Below are positions 1 to 9,300 of a DNA stretch of 64,000 nucleotides, piece by piece. The notes under the pieces are model-generated. The model was not told the origin of the DNA. It saw only the letters and a program-made list of their open reading frames with translations, and did not search any database. Origin of the DNA: Pegoplata infirma. Taxonomy: Eukaryota > Arthropoda > Insecta > Diptera > Anthomyiidae. A program made the position numbers and the translations under genes. The stretch is taken from assembly GCA_963921195.1 (NCBI GenBank), contig OY992540.1, positions 191,441,576-191,505,575 of the forward strand, given 5' to 3'. Positions within the stretch are counted from its first letter, which is position 1. The number at the start of each line of letters is the position of its first letter.

Positions 1-1015
1 TTTGTAATTCAAAAAATCCATTTGTAATTCGAAAATTCCAATCGTAATTCAAACAAGTAAAAAAAAATATAGTGTTTTCCGGAAATTGGGAACCAAGTCC
101 AAAAGAAGCTTAATTTGCAGACAAATTTGTTATAAATTCCTACCTATCGTGAGCAAAATGTTTAAATAGACGGACGGAAGGCATCGCTAAGTAAACTCAA
201 AAAATGATTCTACGGTGATCGGTATACTGAAGGTGGGTCTAGGATCAATACTTCGGGTAGTAACAAACATAAGCACAAACTCATCAATTTGAAAAAGATC
301 AATTGTAATTCGAAAAATATTAATTGTTATTCGAAAAAGATTAATTGTAATTCGAAAAAGATTAATTTTAATTCGAAAAACATCAATTTGTAATTTGAAC
401 AAGATCAATTGTTATTCGAAAAAGATCAATTGTAATTCGATCATTCCAATTGTGATTTGAAAAAGATCAATGTAAAAAATATTAGATATTTTTTACATTT
501 GATATTTTTTCGAAAAAGATCAATTGTAATTCGATCATTCCAATTGTAATTCGAAAAAGATCAATGGAAATTTATTTGATATTTTTGACATTTTGACATT
601 TTGATCTTTTTCGAATTACAATTGATTTTTTCGAATTACAATGGATCTTTTTCAAATTACAACTGATCTTTTTCCAATTACAATAGATCATTTTCGAATA
701 ACAATTGATATTTTTTGAATAACAATTGGTCTTTTTAAAATAACAATTGGTCTTTTTGGAAACACAATTGATATATGTTGATTTAAATTAATCTTTTTCG
801 AATTACAATTGATCATTTCAAATTACAATTGATCTTTTTCGAACTGATATTTTTCGAATAAAAAATTATCTCTTTCGAATTACAATTGATCTTTTTCGAA
901 ATACAATTGATCTTTTTCGATTAACAATTGATATTTTTCGAATTACAATTGATTTTTTTCGAATTAAAATTGATCTATTTCGAAGTACAATTGATCTTTT
1001 TTCACGAAAAACGTT
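1..1015. repeat. Head-to-head arrays of a 21-bp AT-rich repeat
   Basis: From about 1 to 570 the unit reads roughly GATCAATTGTAATTCGAAAAA. From about 600 to 1000 the same unit runs in the opposite orientation (TTTTTCGAATTACAATTGAT). The block is therefore a tandem array folded on itself, with the axis near 585. Units are diverged and occasionally truncated. A degenerate relative with the same inverted layout lies at 16270-16790. No coding sense is visible. It could be a foldback transposon or a satellite duplicated in inverted form. Confidence 0.85.
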
Positions 1016-1504
1016 TTTTTTCGCGAAAAACACCAATTAAAAAGTTGTGTTTTTCCAAAATAGTCAAAGTCTTTAGTGAAATTTAAAGACTGTTCTTTTC
1101 GTAAACATATAAAACCTCTATCTCCTATTTTCAGGGGTAATTTTTGTCCTAATTTCCAATACTCTCATAAAAAACCATTAACTCGTGCATTTAAAGGGTT
1201 AAAATGTTGTAAAATGTTTGTCGACTTATTTTACACTTCCTTTGTGCAACACAATTTAACATCATATTTTGTTTGCATTTTTCGCGAAAAACGCAAAAAA
1301 CAAATTGATTTAAAAAGCCTGAGAGTAGGGCTGTCAATCCCGAAATCTCGGATCCCGGGATTTTTGTCATGAAATGAATCCCGAATCCCGGGATTTTTGA
1401 AAAATTAAAAATATTTGAGAATTTATTTTTAAAAATACAACTTTGTTCAATTATTGTTACATTTACATAAACAAATTAAAACTAAAACTTTGTTTTAATT
1501 TTCA

Positions 1505-1600
1505 ACGTAGCTGGGCACGAATTTGGCTGAGCTGAGAATTCTACCCAGGCTTGCTGAATAATAGTCCAACGCACTAACCATTAGGCCACAGTCACGGAGC
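1505..1600 (-). repeat. tRNA-like (SINE-head-like) sequence
   Basis: On the minus strand TGGCCTAATGG at 1578-1588 matches a polymerase III A box. A weaker B-box-like GGTAGAATTCT lies downstream. It starts GACTGTGG, like the second tRNA-like stretch near 2190. I see no clean acceptor stem, so this is a tRNA-derived repeat or pseudogene rather than a working tRNA gene. Confidence 0.45.
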
Positions 1601-1816
1601 CAAAGTTTGCAGGTTTTGGCAAAAATGTTCTAAAAAACGAAACTTTGATCGAAGGGCGCCGCGGGTAAATTTAGTCCGATTGGCCTCAAATTTGTACCAC
1701 ATAAGTTTTAGGCGTAGGAGAAAAACTTTCCCGGACGTTCAAAATTGCATGAAAAACTTTTTTTATACAAAAAAAATGCAAGTCTAATGTATTATATTAT
1801 TACTTTTCTCCTTTAA

Positions 1817-1943
1817 GGGCGGATTACTCAATGAAAATTTAGCTGCTAACTGCCGATTTAACGGAGCCTTATGTCAAAATTTGTATGAAAAAGTTAAATT
1901 TAACGGAGAGTTATTTTATAACGGAGCATTGAGTAATCCAGCC
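1817..1943. mobile_element. PIF/Harbinger-type MITE, 127 bp, TAA target duplication
   Basis: Terminal inverted repeats GGGCGGATTACTCAATG and CATTGAGTAATCCAGCC are flanked on both sides by TAA (1814-1816 and 1944-1946). The internal word TTAACGGAG recurs in both arms. A 3-bp TWA duplication with G-rich TIRs is the signature of PIF/Harbinger MITEs. No coding capacity. Confidence 0.75.
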
Positions 1944-2189
1944 TAAATGTATTTATTATTTTAAATTTTCTTTAAATTAGTTTTAAAATTATACAGTGCA
2001 ACAACCAAAATCGGAATGAGATGAAACCAAAAGCAAATAAAAGTTGTCATTTTCCATAACAAACCCTCAAGGCTTATTTTAGTTCATTGCAAAATATTTA
2101 ATAATACTAATTACTTGAAAACTGCATAAATGGCGTATACTTAATTTTTAATTGCCTTTAAATAACAATCAGAATAAGTATTTTTAATA

Positions 2190-2256
2190 TTTTCGTGGGA
2201 ATCAAACCCACTACTCCCTGCTTAATAGGCTAGCACGCTACCAACTAACCCACAGT
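2190..2256 (-). repeat. tRNA-like sequence interrupted by a hAT MITE
   Basis: Read on the minus strand it has an A-box-like TGGGTTAGTTGGTAG and a good B box GGTTTGATTCC, followed by CCCACG. The hAT MITE at 2257-2877 inserted at its 5' end, using CCCACAGT as target. Probably the head of a SINE or a tRNA pseudogene. Confidence 0.5.
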
Positions 2257-2877
2257 CAAAGGTTCGAAAGAATTAATTCTTTAATTCAATTTCCTAATTC
2301 GAATTAAAAAAATAGAATTTGGCATTCCCTAAAATCATTCAACTTTCATAATCATTGAATTAATTCTTTCAAGAATTCATTCCTTAAGAATGGTCATTCT
2401 TAATGAATGAACTATTTTTTTATCCCAATCAATCTACTACAAATTGAATGGTGAAATTTTCTTATCATTCAATTTAAAACAGTGAAGCGCAACACACATA
2501 CACACACATTTATGCTTGTGTGGGAAGCAGCAGACGAGACGTCAACAAAACAACAACCGATCGTTTACACACGAAGATGCTTAAAATGCACACAAGCAAC
2601 ACATTTTTGAAAATACAAAGGGAATGAAATAAAAAAATCATCATTCAATTTGTAATAGATTTGAATGATGAAAAATTTTGATCATTCAATCGAATGATTG
2701 CTTGCAAGGAATTAATTCTCTTGGGAATTAATTCAATTTGATTTAAGCTTTGAGAATTAAGCCTTTGAATTAATTCGTGTTGAATGCTGGTAAGGAATGA
2801 TAATTCAAAACTTATTAAAACAGAATTAAACTTTTGGTGAATTAATTCTCAATAGAATTAATTCGTTCGAAGCTCTG
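2257..2877. mobile_element. hAT-type MITE, 621 bp, perfect 8-bp target duplication
   Basis: The 8-bp duplication CCCACAGT lies at 2249-2256 and 2878-2885. Ends CAAAGGTTCGAA and TTCGAAGCTCTG are imperfect TIRs, consistent with hAT. The interior is rich in GAATTAATTC words arranged in inverted fashion, so it may fold into a long hairpin. No open frame is supported. Confidence 0.75.
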
Positions 2878-3109
2878 CCCACAGTAGCCCCCTTAATAAG
2901 CACAGTAAAATTGAAACATAAAGAGTCCACTATTTTTTTACTTTTAAAATCAAAGAAATTTAATCCCGGAATCCCGAAAAATCCCGGGATCCCGAAAAAT
3001 CTCGTAATCCTGAAAAAATCCCGGGATCCCGGGATTTCGATTTTCAAATCCCGAATCCCGGGATTTTAAAAAATCGATCCCGTTTGACAGCCCTAGTTGT
3101 CAAAGACCA

Positions 3110-3243
3110 ATAGTTCGTGCGATGCAAAATGCTTAAAAAAGAAAAATTTTAAAGTATTATATTTTATTGAATTGTGTTTCACTAAAGATACTTTATAATT
3201 TTACTTTTTTATGCATTTTGTATATGTCGCACGAACTTTTGGC
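3110..3243. mobile_element. Small inverted-repeat element (MITE-like)
   Basis: The arms AGTTCGTGCGATGCAAAATG and GCATTTTGTATATGTCGCAC face each other about 95 bp apart. The size and layout suit a MITE; no clear target duplication was found. Confidence 0.5.
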
Positions 3244-3429
3244 TTTTAAAAACCCATAGTGAAATTTGATGCAAAATATTTTTGTTAAACATTTTATCCC
3301 TTTAAACACAGTGGTGTTCAATGAGAATATTTGAAAAAAGGACTGAAACGACCACCTAAACTGGGAGATAGAGGGCTAATATGTTCTACGAAAAGAACCG
3401 CCTTGATATTCTAAAGAAGGAGCAAATTG

Positions 3430-4484
3430 TTCAAAGACATCACATGTAAAAAGTCCAAGCTATAATAATAATTGTTGCCAATTTGGATGATTTTAAAATT
3501 ATATTAAAAAAAAAAAAAACATTTTGTTTAAAAACAGAATTTTTTGTTGAAAAATTTTTATTGAAAGGATTTTTAGGATTTATTTTTTTTTTGTTTTAAA
3601 AGAAGCCTTGCAATTTTTTTTTTATTTTATAATTTTTTATATATATATATGATTAATTATAACAATTAAAAAAAAAACACAGAAAAAATACACATTTTTT
3701 TTTAAAAACAAAAAAACAATAGTTTAAACTAAAAAAAATTAATATTTAAAAAAAAAATTATTTGGGATTTTTTGTTTTGATTGTTTTTTTTAGATTTTTT
3801 AAAAAACTAAAAAAAAAAATATTTATAATTATAGTAATAATAATAATAAAAGCTTAAAAAATATAAGATTAAACTACAAAAAAGTCCATAATTTTGTATA
3901 GTGTTTCTTTATAAATTTTTTGACTTAAAATTAATAATTATACACGAAAAAAATACACACAATAATAATATTTATATAAAATTACTTAAATTTTAAATAA
4001 AAAAAAATTTGTTAATTTTTTTTTAAACTTATTATCTAAACAAAATACACTTTGTATAAAAAAAATTATGTTTTTTATAAGAAAAAACAAAAAAATTATT
4101 AAAAAATATATATAAGCAAACAAAGCATTAAAAAAGGTGGGGTAACAACAAGGGGATCAAAAGGGACTACATTATCTTAAGCTGTTTTAAAAGGTTAATT
4201 AAAGGGGAGGGAAGGTATGATATTTCTAAAAAATTAATAATAATAATAATATTTATAAACAAAGTTTTCAGTCCTCAGGTAACAATGTTTCAAAAACAAC
4301 AACAGTAACAGCAGTCATAGGTAAAGAATATGAGTAAGAGATAGTGGTGTTTGGGTAAGAAAATATATTTGGAAGTGGATTATATACTCAAAGTATAAGA
4401 CTTGGCCTTAATAGTTTTTTGGAAATTTTCTAAGAAACTTGTTTCATAATATTGCTAGCAACATTTGGTAGCTTAACAAGAATT
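3430..4484. other. Hr4: AT-rich sequence downstream of Hr4, possible 3' UTR
   Basis: No gene seen. Long A and T runs plus short (TA)n and TAA repeats. If the long Hr4 C-terminus is made, its 3' UTR would lie here. Many TTTATT words (AATAAA on the minus strand) are present, so no single poly(A) site can be chosen. Confidence 0.4.
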
Positions 4485-6278
4485 TTAATCATTAGTATTG
4501 ATATCTAAATTAGAATTTGTGAAATTATTTGAAATGTTGTCAGCAACATTTTGAGCAACATTGGAAACATGTTGACATAAACTAGTATTGTTGCTAGAAT
4601 TTATCAACATGTTGCTAGCATTATTATTTGTTGCTAAAACTGAATGTTTTAAAGTTTTCAAAGGATATTGTGTGGTGTTTGTTAATGAAAGTGGTGCAGA
4701 AGATGATGATGATGCAGATGTTAATGTTTGTGTTAATATTGATGATGTTGATGAAGATGCAGTTTGTGTCAACATTTTTGTATTTGTTGACACGGCAGTC
4801 CTTAACAGCTCCGTATTAGCCGTTTGTAATGAAGATGCAGTTACTGATGTTGATGATGACGTAGATGTTGCAAAACATATCGATGAAATGGCCTTAGATG
4901 TTGCTACACTTTCTATACATCCCCCCACCGTTAATTTTGGTAAATCTTTAGCCAAATTATCTTCAGTTTGTGTTTGTGTTGTTACCAAATGTGGCTTAAC
5001 ACTGGGAATTTTTATAGTCTGTGTGGCTTGTTGTATGGCTTGCGTTTTAAAAAGAGGACTACTTAAATTACTGTTGTTGCTACTTGCTAGGGTTACATTG
5101 CTGACATTATTAGAATTTCTTAATGTTTCTGTTTCTGTTGTTGTTTTGATTATAGAAGCCGCCTGATTATTACTAGTATTACTACTACATAAAATAGTGG
5201 ATTTTATATTAGAACCTAAATAATTATTTGTTATGGTAGTGGCTGTATTTGAAGTGGCAGTATTTGCAGAGGCAGTGTTGTTTGGTGATGAAGTAACATT
5301 GGCAAAATTTAATTTTTTAAATGGTAAAGTACACATTTTTCTAGGTGGTTGGGGAACCACTAAAATATGTTGTTGTTGCTGCTGTTGTTGCAACTGTTGT
5401 TGCTGCTGTTGTTCTTGTTGAGCCGCTATTTCACTTAATGATGCCAAAGTAACTGCAGTCTTTAAAACTTGATCTGGTGTACGTACATGTAAGGATTTTG
5501 TTGATGTTGTAGCTAACAAAGGTGATGCACATGATGATGAAGATGTTGAAAATGTTGGTGCAACATTTAATGTTGCTGGACGTTTAGACATCAATGCTGT
5601 TTGTAATATTGATGTATATGTAGTAGTAGCTGATGTTGCTACCGATGTTGCTGATGATGTAGATGTTGCTATACATATATAAGGATCTCTGTGTTGTTGC
5701 TGTTGTTGCAGCGATTCCTCTTTTAATTCCTCCTCATTAGTTTGTCTATCATCTGTATATAAAAGTCTTTTGTTTTCTTCTTTAAAATATGCTAAATTTT
5801 TGGGTACTGATGCATTATAATTAACTAAGGGAGCCGAGCTACGTGCTATTTGTTCTGCTGCCGCTGTTAAAGTGGCCAAGGTATTTGCTGCTCCTGTTAG
5901 CAAAGAAGTCTTTAATATTGATGTTGGTTCCAACAACTGAGGCACTGGTTTTATATTCATCTCATCTTGTTCCATATCCATAGCTTGTTCTTCATCCTGT
6001 TCTTGATTTTCCTCCATTTGCTGATGCGGCGGCTGCTCTTCCTCTATACCCTCCATATAATCATCAAAATCATTTTCAATTTTTATCTGTGGCATTTCTA
6101 TAATGGGTAAACATTGTATTCTCTCTTCTCGGGGAGTAGAATTATCAAATATTTCTTGTTTGTTGTTAATAAGCTCTTGTTCCATTGCTAAACTTGCTTC
6201 GTTTGCTGTTGTCCGTGCTGACGTTGTATTATAAGGCGGTTGTTCGGCAATAGTTAATAGACCACGTTGAAGCATTTG
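4485..6278 (-). CDS. Hr4: Hr4 in-frame C-terminal extension beyond the TAG stop
   Basis: A 598-codon open frame begins directly after the Hr4 TAG (6279-6281): CAA, then ATG at 6273-6275, ending TAA at 4485-4487. No frame change is needed. Such a length without a stop in AT-rich DNA, together with codon-like CAA/CAG polyglutamine and S/T/N-rich runs, argues that it is translated. An acidic, glutamine-rich part comes first (residues 65-105, with the SUMO-type IKIE). Polyglutamine follows at 284-302 and serine/threonine-rich sequence after that. A motif like ILKTAL occurs at residues 120, 223, 270 and 490, and also in the Hr4 hinge. It could be reached by stop readthrough (the TAG is followed by C) or by alternative splicing. 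A separate downstream gene starting at the ATG is less likely because the frame runs straight on. Confidence 0.6.
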   Translation of the reverse strand, partial: QMLQRGLLTIAEQPPYNTTSARTTANEASLAMEQELINNKQEIFDNSTPREERIQCLPIIEMPQIKIENDFDDYMEGIEEEQPPHQQMEENQEQDEEQAMDMEQDEMNIKPVPQLLEPTSILKTSLLTGAANTLATLTAAAEQIARSSAPLVNYNASVPKNLAYFKEENKRLLYTDDRQTNEEELKEESLQQQQQHRDPYICIATSTSSATSVATSATTTYTSILQTALMSKRPATLNVAPTFSTSSSSCASPLLATTSTKSLHVRTPDQVLKTAVTLASLSEIAAQQEQQQQQQLQQQQQQQHILVVPQPPRKMCTLPFKKLNFANVTSSPNNTASANTATSNTATTITNNYLGSNIKSTILCSSNTSNNQAASIIKTTTETETLRNSNNVSNVTLASSNNSNLSSPLFKTQAIQQATQTIKIPSVKPHLVTTQTQTEDNLAKDLPKLTVGGCIESVATSKAISSICFATSTSSSTSVTASSLQTANTELLRTAVSTNTKMLTQTASSSTSSILTQTLTSASSSSSAPLSLTNTTQYPLKTLKHSVLATNNNASNMLINSSNNTSLCQHVSNVAQNVADNISNNFTNSNLDINTND

Positions 6279-6359
6279 CTACCTTATGCTGGCGGAGTTC
6301 AAAACAAAGGGAACGTAGAACATTTTACTTTCCAATAAAAGACTAGCAGCAGCTTGGAT
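6279..6359 (-). CDS. Hr4: Hr4 exon F: end of ligand-binding domain and TAG stop
   Basis: The acceptor CTCATTTCTAG ends at 6360. The exon opens in phase 0 with [11 protein letters not shown] and encodes 26 residues ending VLNSASIR, then TAG at 6279-6281. The bases around the stop read ATAAGG TAG CAA ATG. The string AAG/GTAGCA across the stop could also act as a weak splice donor, which would remove the TAG. The frame stays open for 598 codons after it. Confidence 0.9.
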   Translation of the reverse strand: MQAAASLLLESKMFYVPFVLNSASIR

Positions 6360-9300
6360 CTAGAAATGAGAGAAAGAGAGAGAGGAAGAAAAAATTATTT
6401 TTAAAGTCTGTGAAAAGTAAAAAAAAATATACTCGTAGCCACTGCTGCCAACTTGAAGATTTTCCCGCTAAATCTAGCGCTTTTTGTTTGGCATTAGCGG
6501 GAAAAAATTGGTTTTAGCGGGAAAAAATTGTTTTTAGCGGGAACGATGTTTTAGCGGGAAAATCTAGCGCTTTTTGTTTGGATTTAGCGGGGGAAAACGT
6601 ATTCCTAAAACACTTAAAATCGCTAACAATAAGTGTAAATTTCACAAACAGTAAATTTGCATGGAAAAAATAATTTGGAGGTTTTTTCTAATTTTTCTTT
6701 TTATTCCAATCAAAAACGCCAAGTTTGTCGATTTTTTCGTAATTTATTTATTTACAGTAGCAAATGTACATCAGCTTGGATATAAAATTTACAAAAGTAT
6801 TTACAAAAATATTACTTTTTATATTTTAGCGAGAGAATTTTAAATTTTCCCCGCTGATTTTTTTTGCGATTTCTAGAGGTTTTTTAGAGAAAAGTCAATT
6901 TGCGTGGAAAAAAATAAGTTTTCCCGCTAAATAATTTTTTGGCGGTTTCTAGCGCCTTTTTAGTGAAATTAAGAGCATATAGTATACATAAAGGCGAAGG
7001 TGAAAGAAAAAATACTATCACTATCTTTTTCTAATTTCTCACACGTACGTTGTCAATGTGAATTCAAAACACAACACATGTTTACAAGTCGTACTTTGTC
7101 AACAAATACATGTATACAAGTTGTACTTTGACAACTCAATTTTTGACGCCTTTGCCTATATGTATACTTTATGATTTAGAGGTTTTTGGTGAAAAATAAT
7201 TGGCAACAGTGCTTTTAGCTGTCTAAATACCACTTATCTCTTGCTGAGATACAATACAATTGTCCAAAAGAGTAGAAAAAAAATTTAGTAAAAAAATATT
7301 GAGTGAAAAAAAATTTTGAGTAAACAACTATTGAGAAAAACAAAATCATTCTATTTCGTTCCCTGTTCCATCCCATTTCGTTTCCTGGTCCATCCCATTT
7401 CGTTCCCCGTTCTTTTCTTTTGCATTCTCAATTATTTTTCATTTTGTTCCAAGTAGGTTTCATTCCTGCCCGTATAACGTTGAGAACAACAAATTGTAGA
7501 GTTTTTATCTGAATTGATATAAAAATTTTGAATTTCAAAATGTGTTTTTCTCTTACCGTTATACACCGATTTCTCTGAAACTTAAAATATATATGAGAGG
7601 TTCTTTGTCAACCGGGCCACCGCTATCTCCAAAATTGGAATGGGTTTAACATTTTTTTAAAAAAATTCGAAATTACTTACAAATATTTACTTTTCAATAT
7701 GGCGGATCCAATATGTGGCCCAATTTTTTAAAAGTATTTCAGATTCGCTTAAAACTCTTCTTACAAGGGTCGCTAAAGAAGAATCTGCATTTTGACTTCC
7801 AAAATTCAAAATGTCGGATCCAACATGGCGGATTTTTTTTTTTTAAATAACAGATTCACTTAAAACTCTTTACGCACAGGTTTGTTGGGTTGCTAAATTG
7901 GAATCTGCCATATGAAAATCTAACCTCAGATTCAGAAAAAGTTTTAACCAAATCGGTTTATAATTCTCAAATAATTTGGTCGCCATGTTGAATCCGCCAT
8001 TTTGAATTTAAAAATTCCAACTTCAGATTCTTCTTAAGTGACCACAAAAACCCGTGTATAACGAGTTTTAAGCGAATTCGTAATGTTTTTAAAAAATTGG
8101 GCGCCATATTGGATTCGCCATATTGAAATTCAAAAACCGCCACTCGGCATTGAAAAGAAAATATTTTTAAGCAATTTCGAATTATTTTAAAAACATTTAA
8201 ACCCATACCAATTTTGAAGAGAGCGGTGGCCTGGTTGACGAAGAACCCCTTACATAAAAGAGAAGATTTTAAGATTGAGGTGTGACGGCTTATCTGCCAC
8301 ATAAGTGTTTAAAAACTTCGTTGCCATCTTATGAAATAATATGGACCTTCGGAAAAGTTCCGAATGATTTGTCGGAATGATTTTTTTGCTGGAAGATTCT
8401 TCATTCCTCATTTAAAGTTTCTAGGACCATTATTTCAGGAGATAGAAAAAGTGCCAAAGCACAAATTTTTAACCTTTTTATCCCATTAAAATCAGAATTT
8501 CCAAAAGGTACTTTTTCCAGAATGGAAGATTCTACATTTAAAGTTGCTATGGTCATTATTTCAGAAAATAAAAAGCACCATAGATTATATCCCCTTTTTA
8601 ACTAAGAAAAGGAATTTTCAAAAAGTACTTTTTCCAATTTTTTTTTTCGCCGGTTGATCCTAGTAAAGTACCAAAGCACATTTTTTTACCCTCATAGAGT
8701 TGGAATTTCCAAAAACCCAGAATTAGTAGATCTATTTTCCGGAAGCTAAATCAACATTTAAAATTTCAAGTTTCTTATCATATATTGTAGCTCTTCTCTT
8801 TCATTTACTCACCTCTGGTATATGGGATAGTAATTCATTAAGGCGGGCTTGTGGATTTTGTGGTGATGAATGTTGTAAAAATGTACGCAATACTTGTATA
8901 TAACGTTCCTGTATGCTTTCCAATTCCACCTCTGCTAAATACAAAAAAAAAAAAATCGTTAATAACCAAAAACAATTCTCTCCCTCTCTCTTTCTAAAAC
9001 TTACCTTTATTCAACAATATATAGACTTTCAAACAAACATATTCTTCCATTTTTAATTTAATTCTTCTAAACATTATCGTTATCTGTGTCATTTTATCCA
9101 CCATATGACCCACATCCAATTTCAATTGTTCCATAGCTATGGGCTGGCCCATTAAAGTGGTCAGACACGTTTGCAGCGTGGTAAGATGAGCATTTACTTC
9201 GGCCACAAATTCTGGATCTTCTTTGTGTACTAAGGCAGGTTGTGTTGTTATATGAGGAGGTGATGTTGAAGAAGCATGATTATTGTTGCTATTGTGGTTG

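Larger units (their letters stand above)
1327..3094. mobile_element. Composite TIR element with AGGGCTGTCAA ends
   Basis: The left end AGGGCTGTCAATCCCG faces the right end ATCCCGTTTGACAGCCCT. Both ends are followed inward by repeated CCCGGGATTTTT-like words (GGGATCCCGGGATT). The termini resemble hAT-type TIRs, but I could not find a matching 8-bp target duplication, so the superfamily is unproven. No transposase frame remains. The interior carries two tRNA-like sequences, a PIF/Harbinger MITE and a hAT MITE. Confidence 0.6.
1085..3410. repeat. Diverged inverted repeat enclosing a nest of smaller elements
   Basis: The stretch at about 1090-1225 (CTCTATCTCC, then TTTAAAGGG.TAAAATG) reappears reverse-complemented at about 3275-3410 (GGAGATAGAGG, then CATTTTATCCCTTTAAA). 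The arms are imperfect, by eye around two-thirds identical. Everything between them is other repeat material, so this looks like an old foldback element later invaded by other elements. Confidence 0.55.
6360..8812 (-). other. Hr4: Hr4 intron E-F filled with mobile elements
   Basis: The donor GTGAGT follows exon E at 8812 and the acceptor lies before 6359. The 2.45 kb between holds a hAT-type element with a nested MITE (6440-7211) and a foldback (7540-8295). Between 8330 and 8760 are diverged tandem stretches that repeat phrases such as CATTATTTCAG and AAAAGTACTTTTTCCA. No gene is seen in it. Confidence 0.8.

Noticed and set aside
1505..2256. Functional tRNA genes
   Set aside because: A- and B-box-like words are present but I cannot form acceptor and anticodon stems, and one is cut by a MITE.
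4588..5421. Plus-strand frames opposite the Hr4 extension
   Set aside because: They are antisense to the Q/S/T-rich frame and give valine/leucine/cysteine-rich strings typical of a shadow.
6273..6275. A separate downstream gene starting at the ATG after the Hr4 stop
   Set aside because: The frame is continuous with Hr4 across the stop, with only CAA between, no promoter or splice acceptor in that space and a shared motif with Hr4. Extension by readthrough or splicing explains it better, though it is not disproved.
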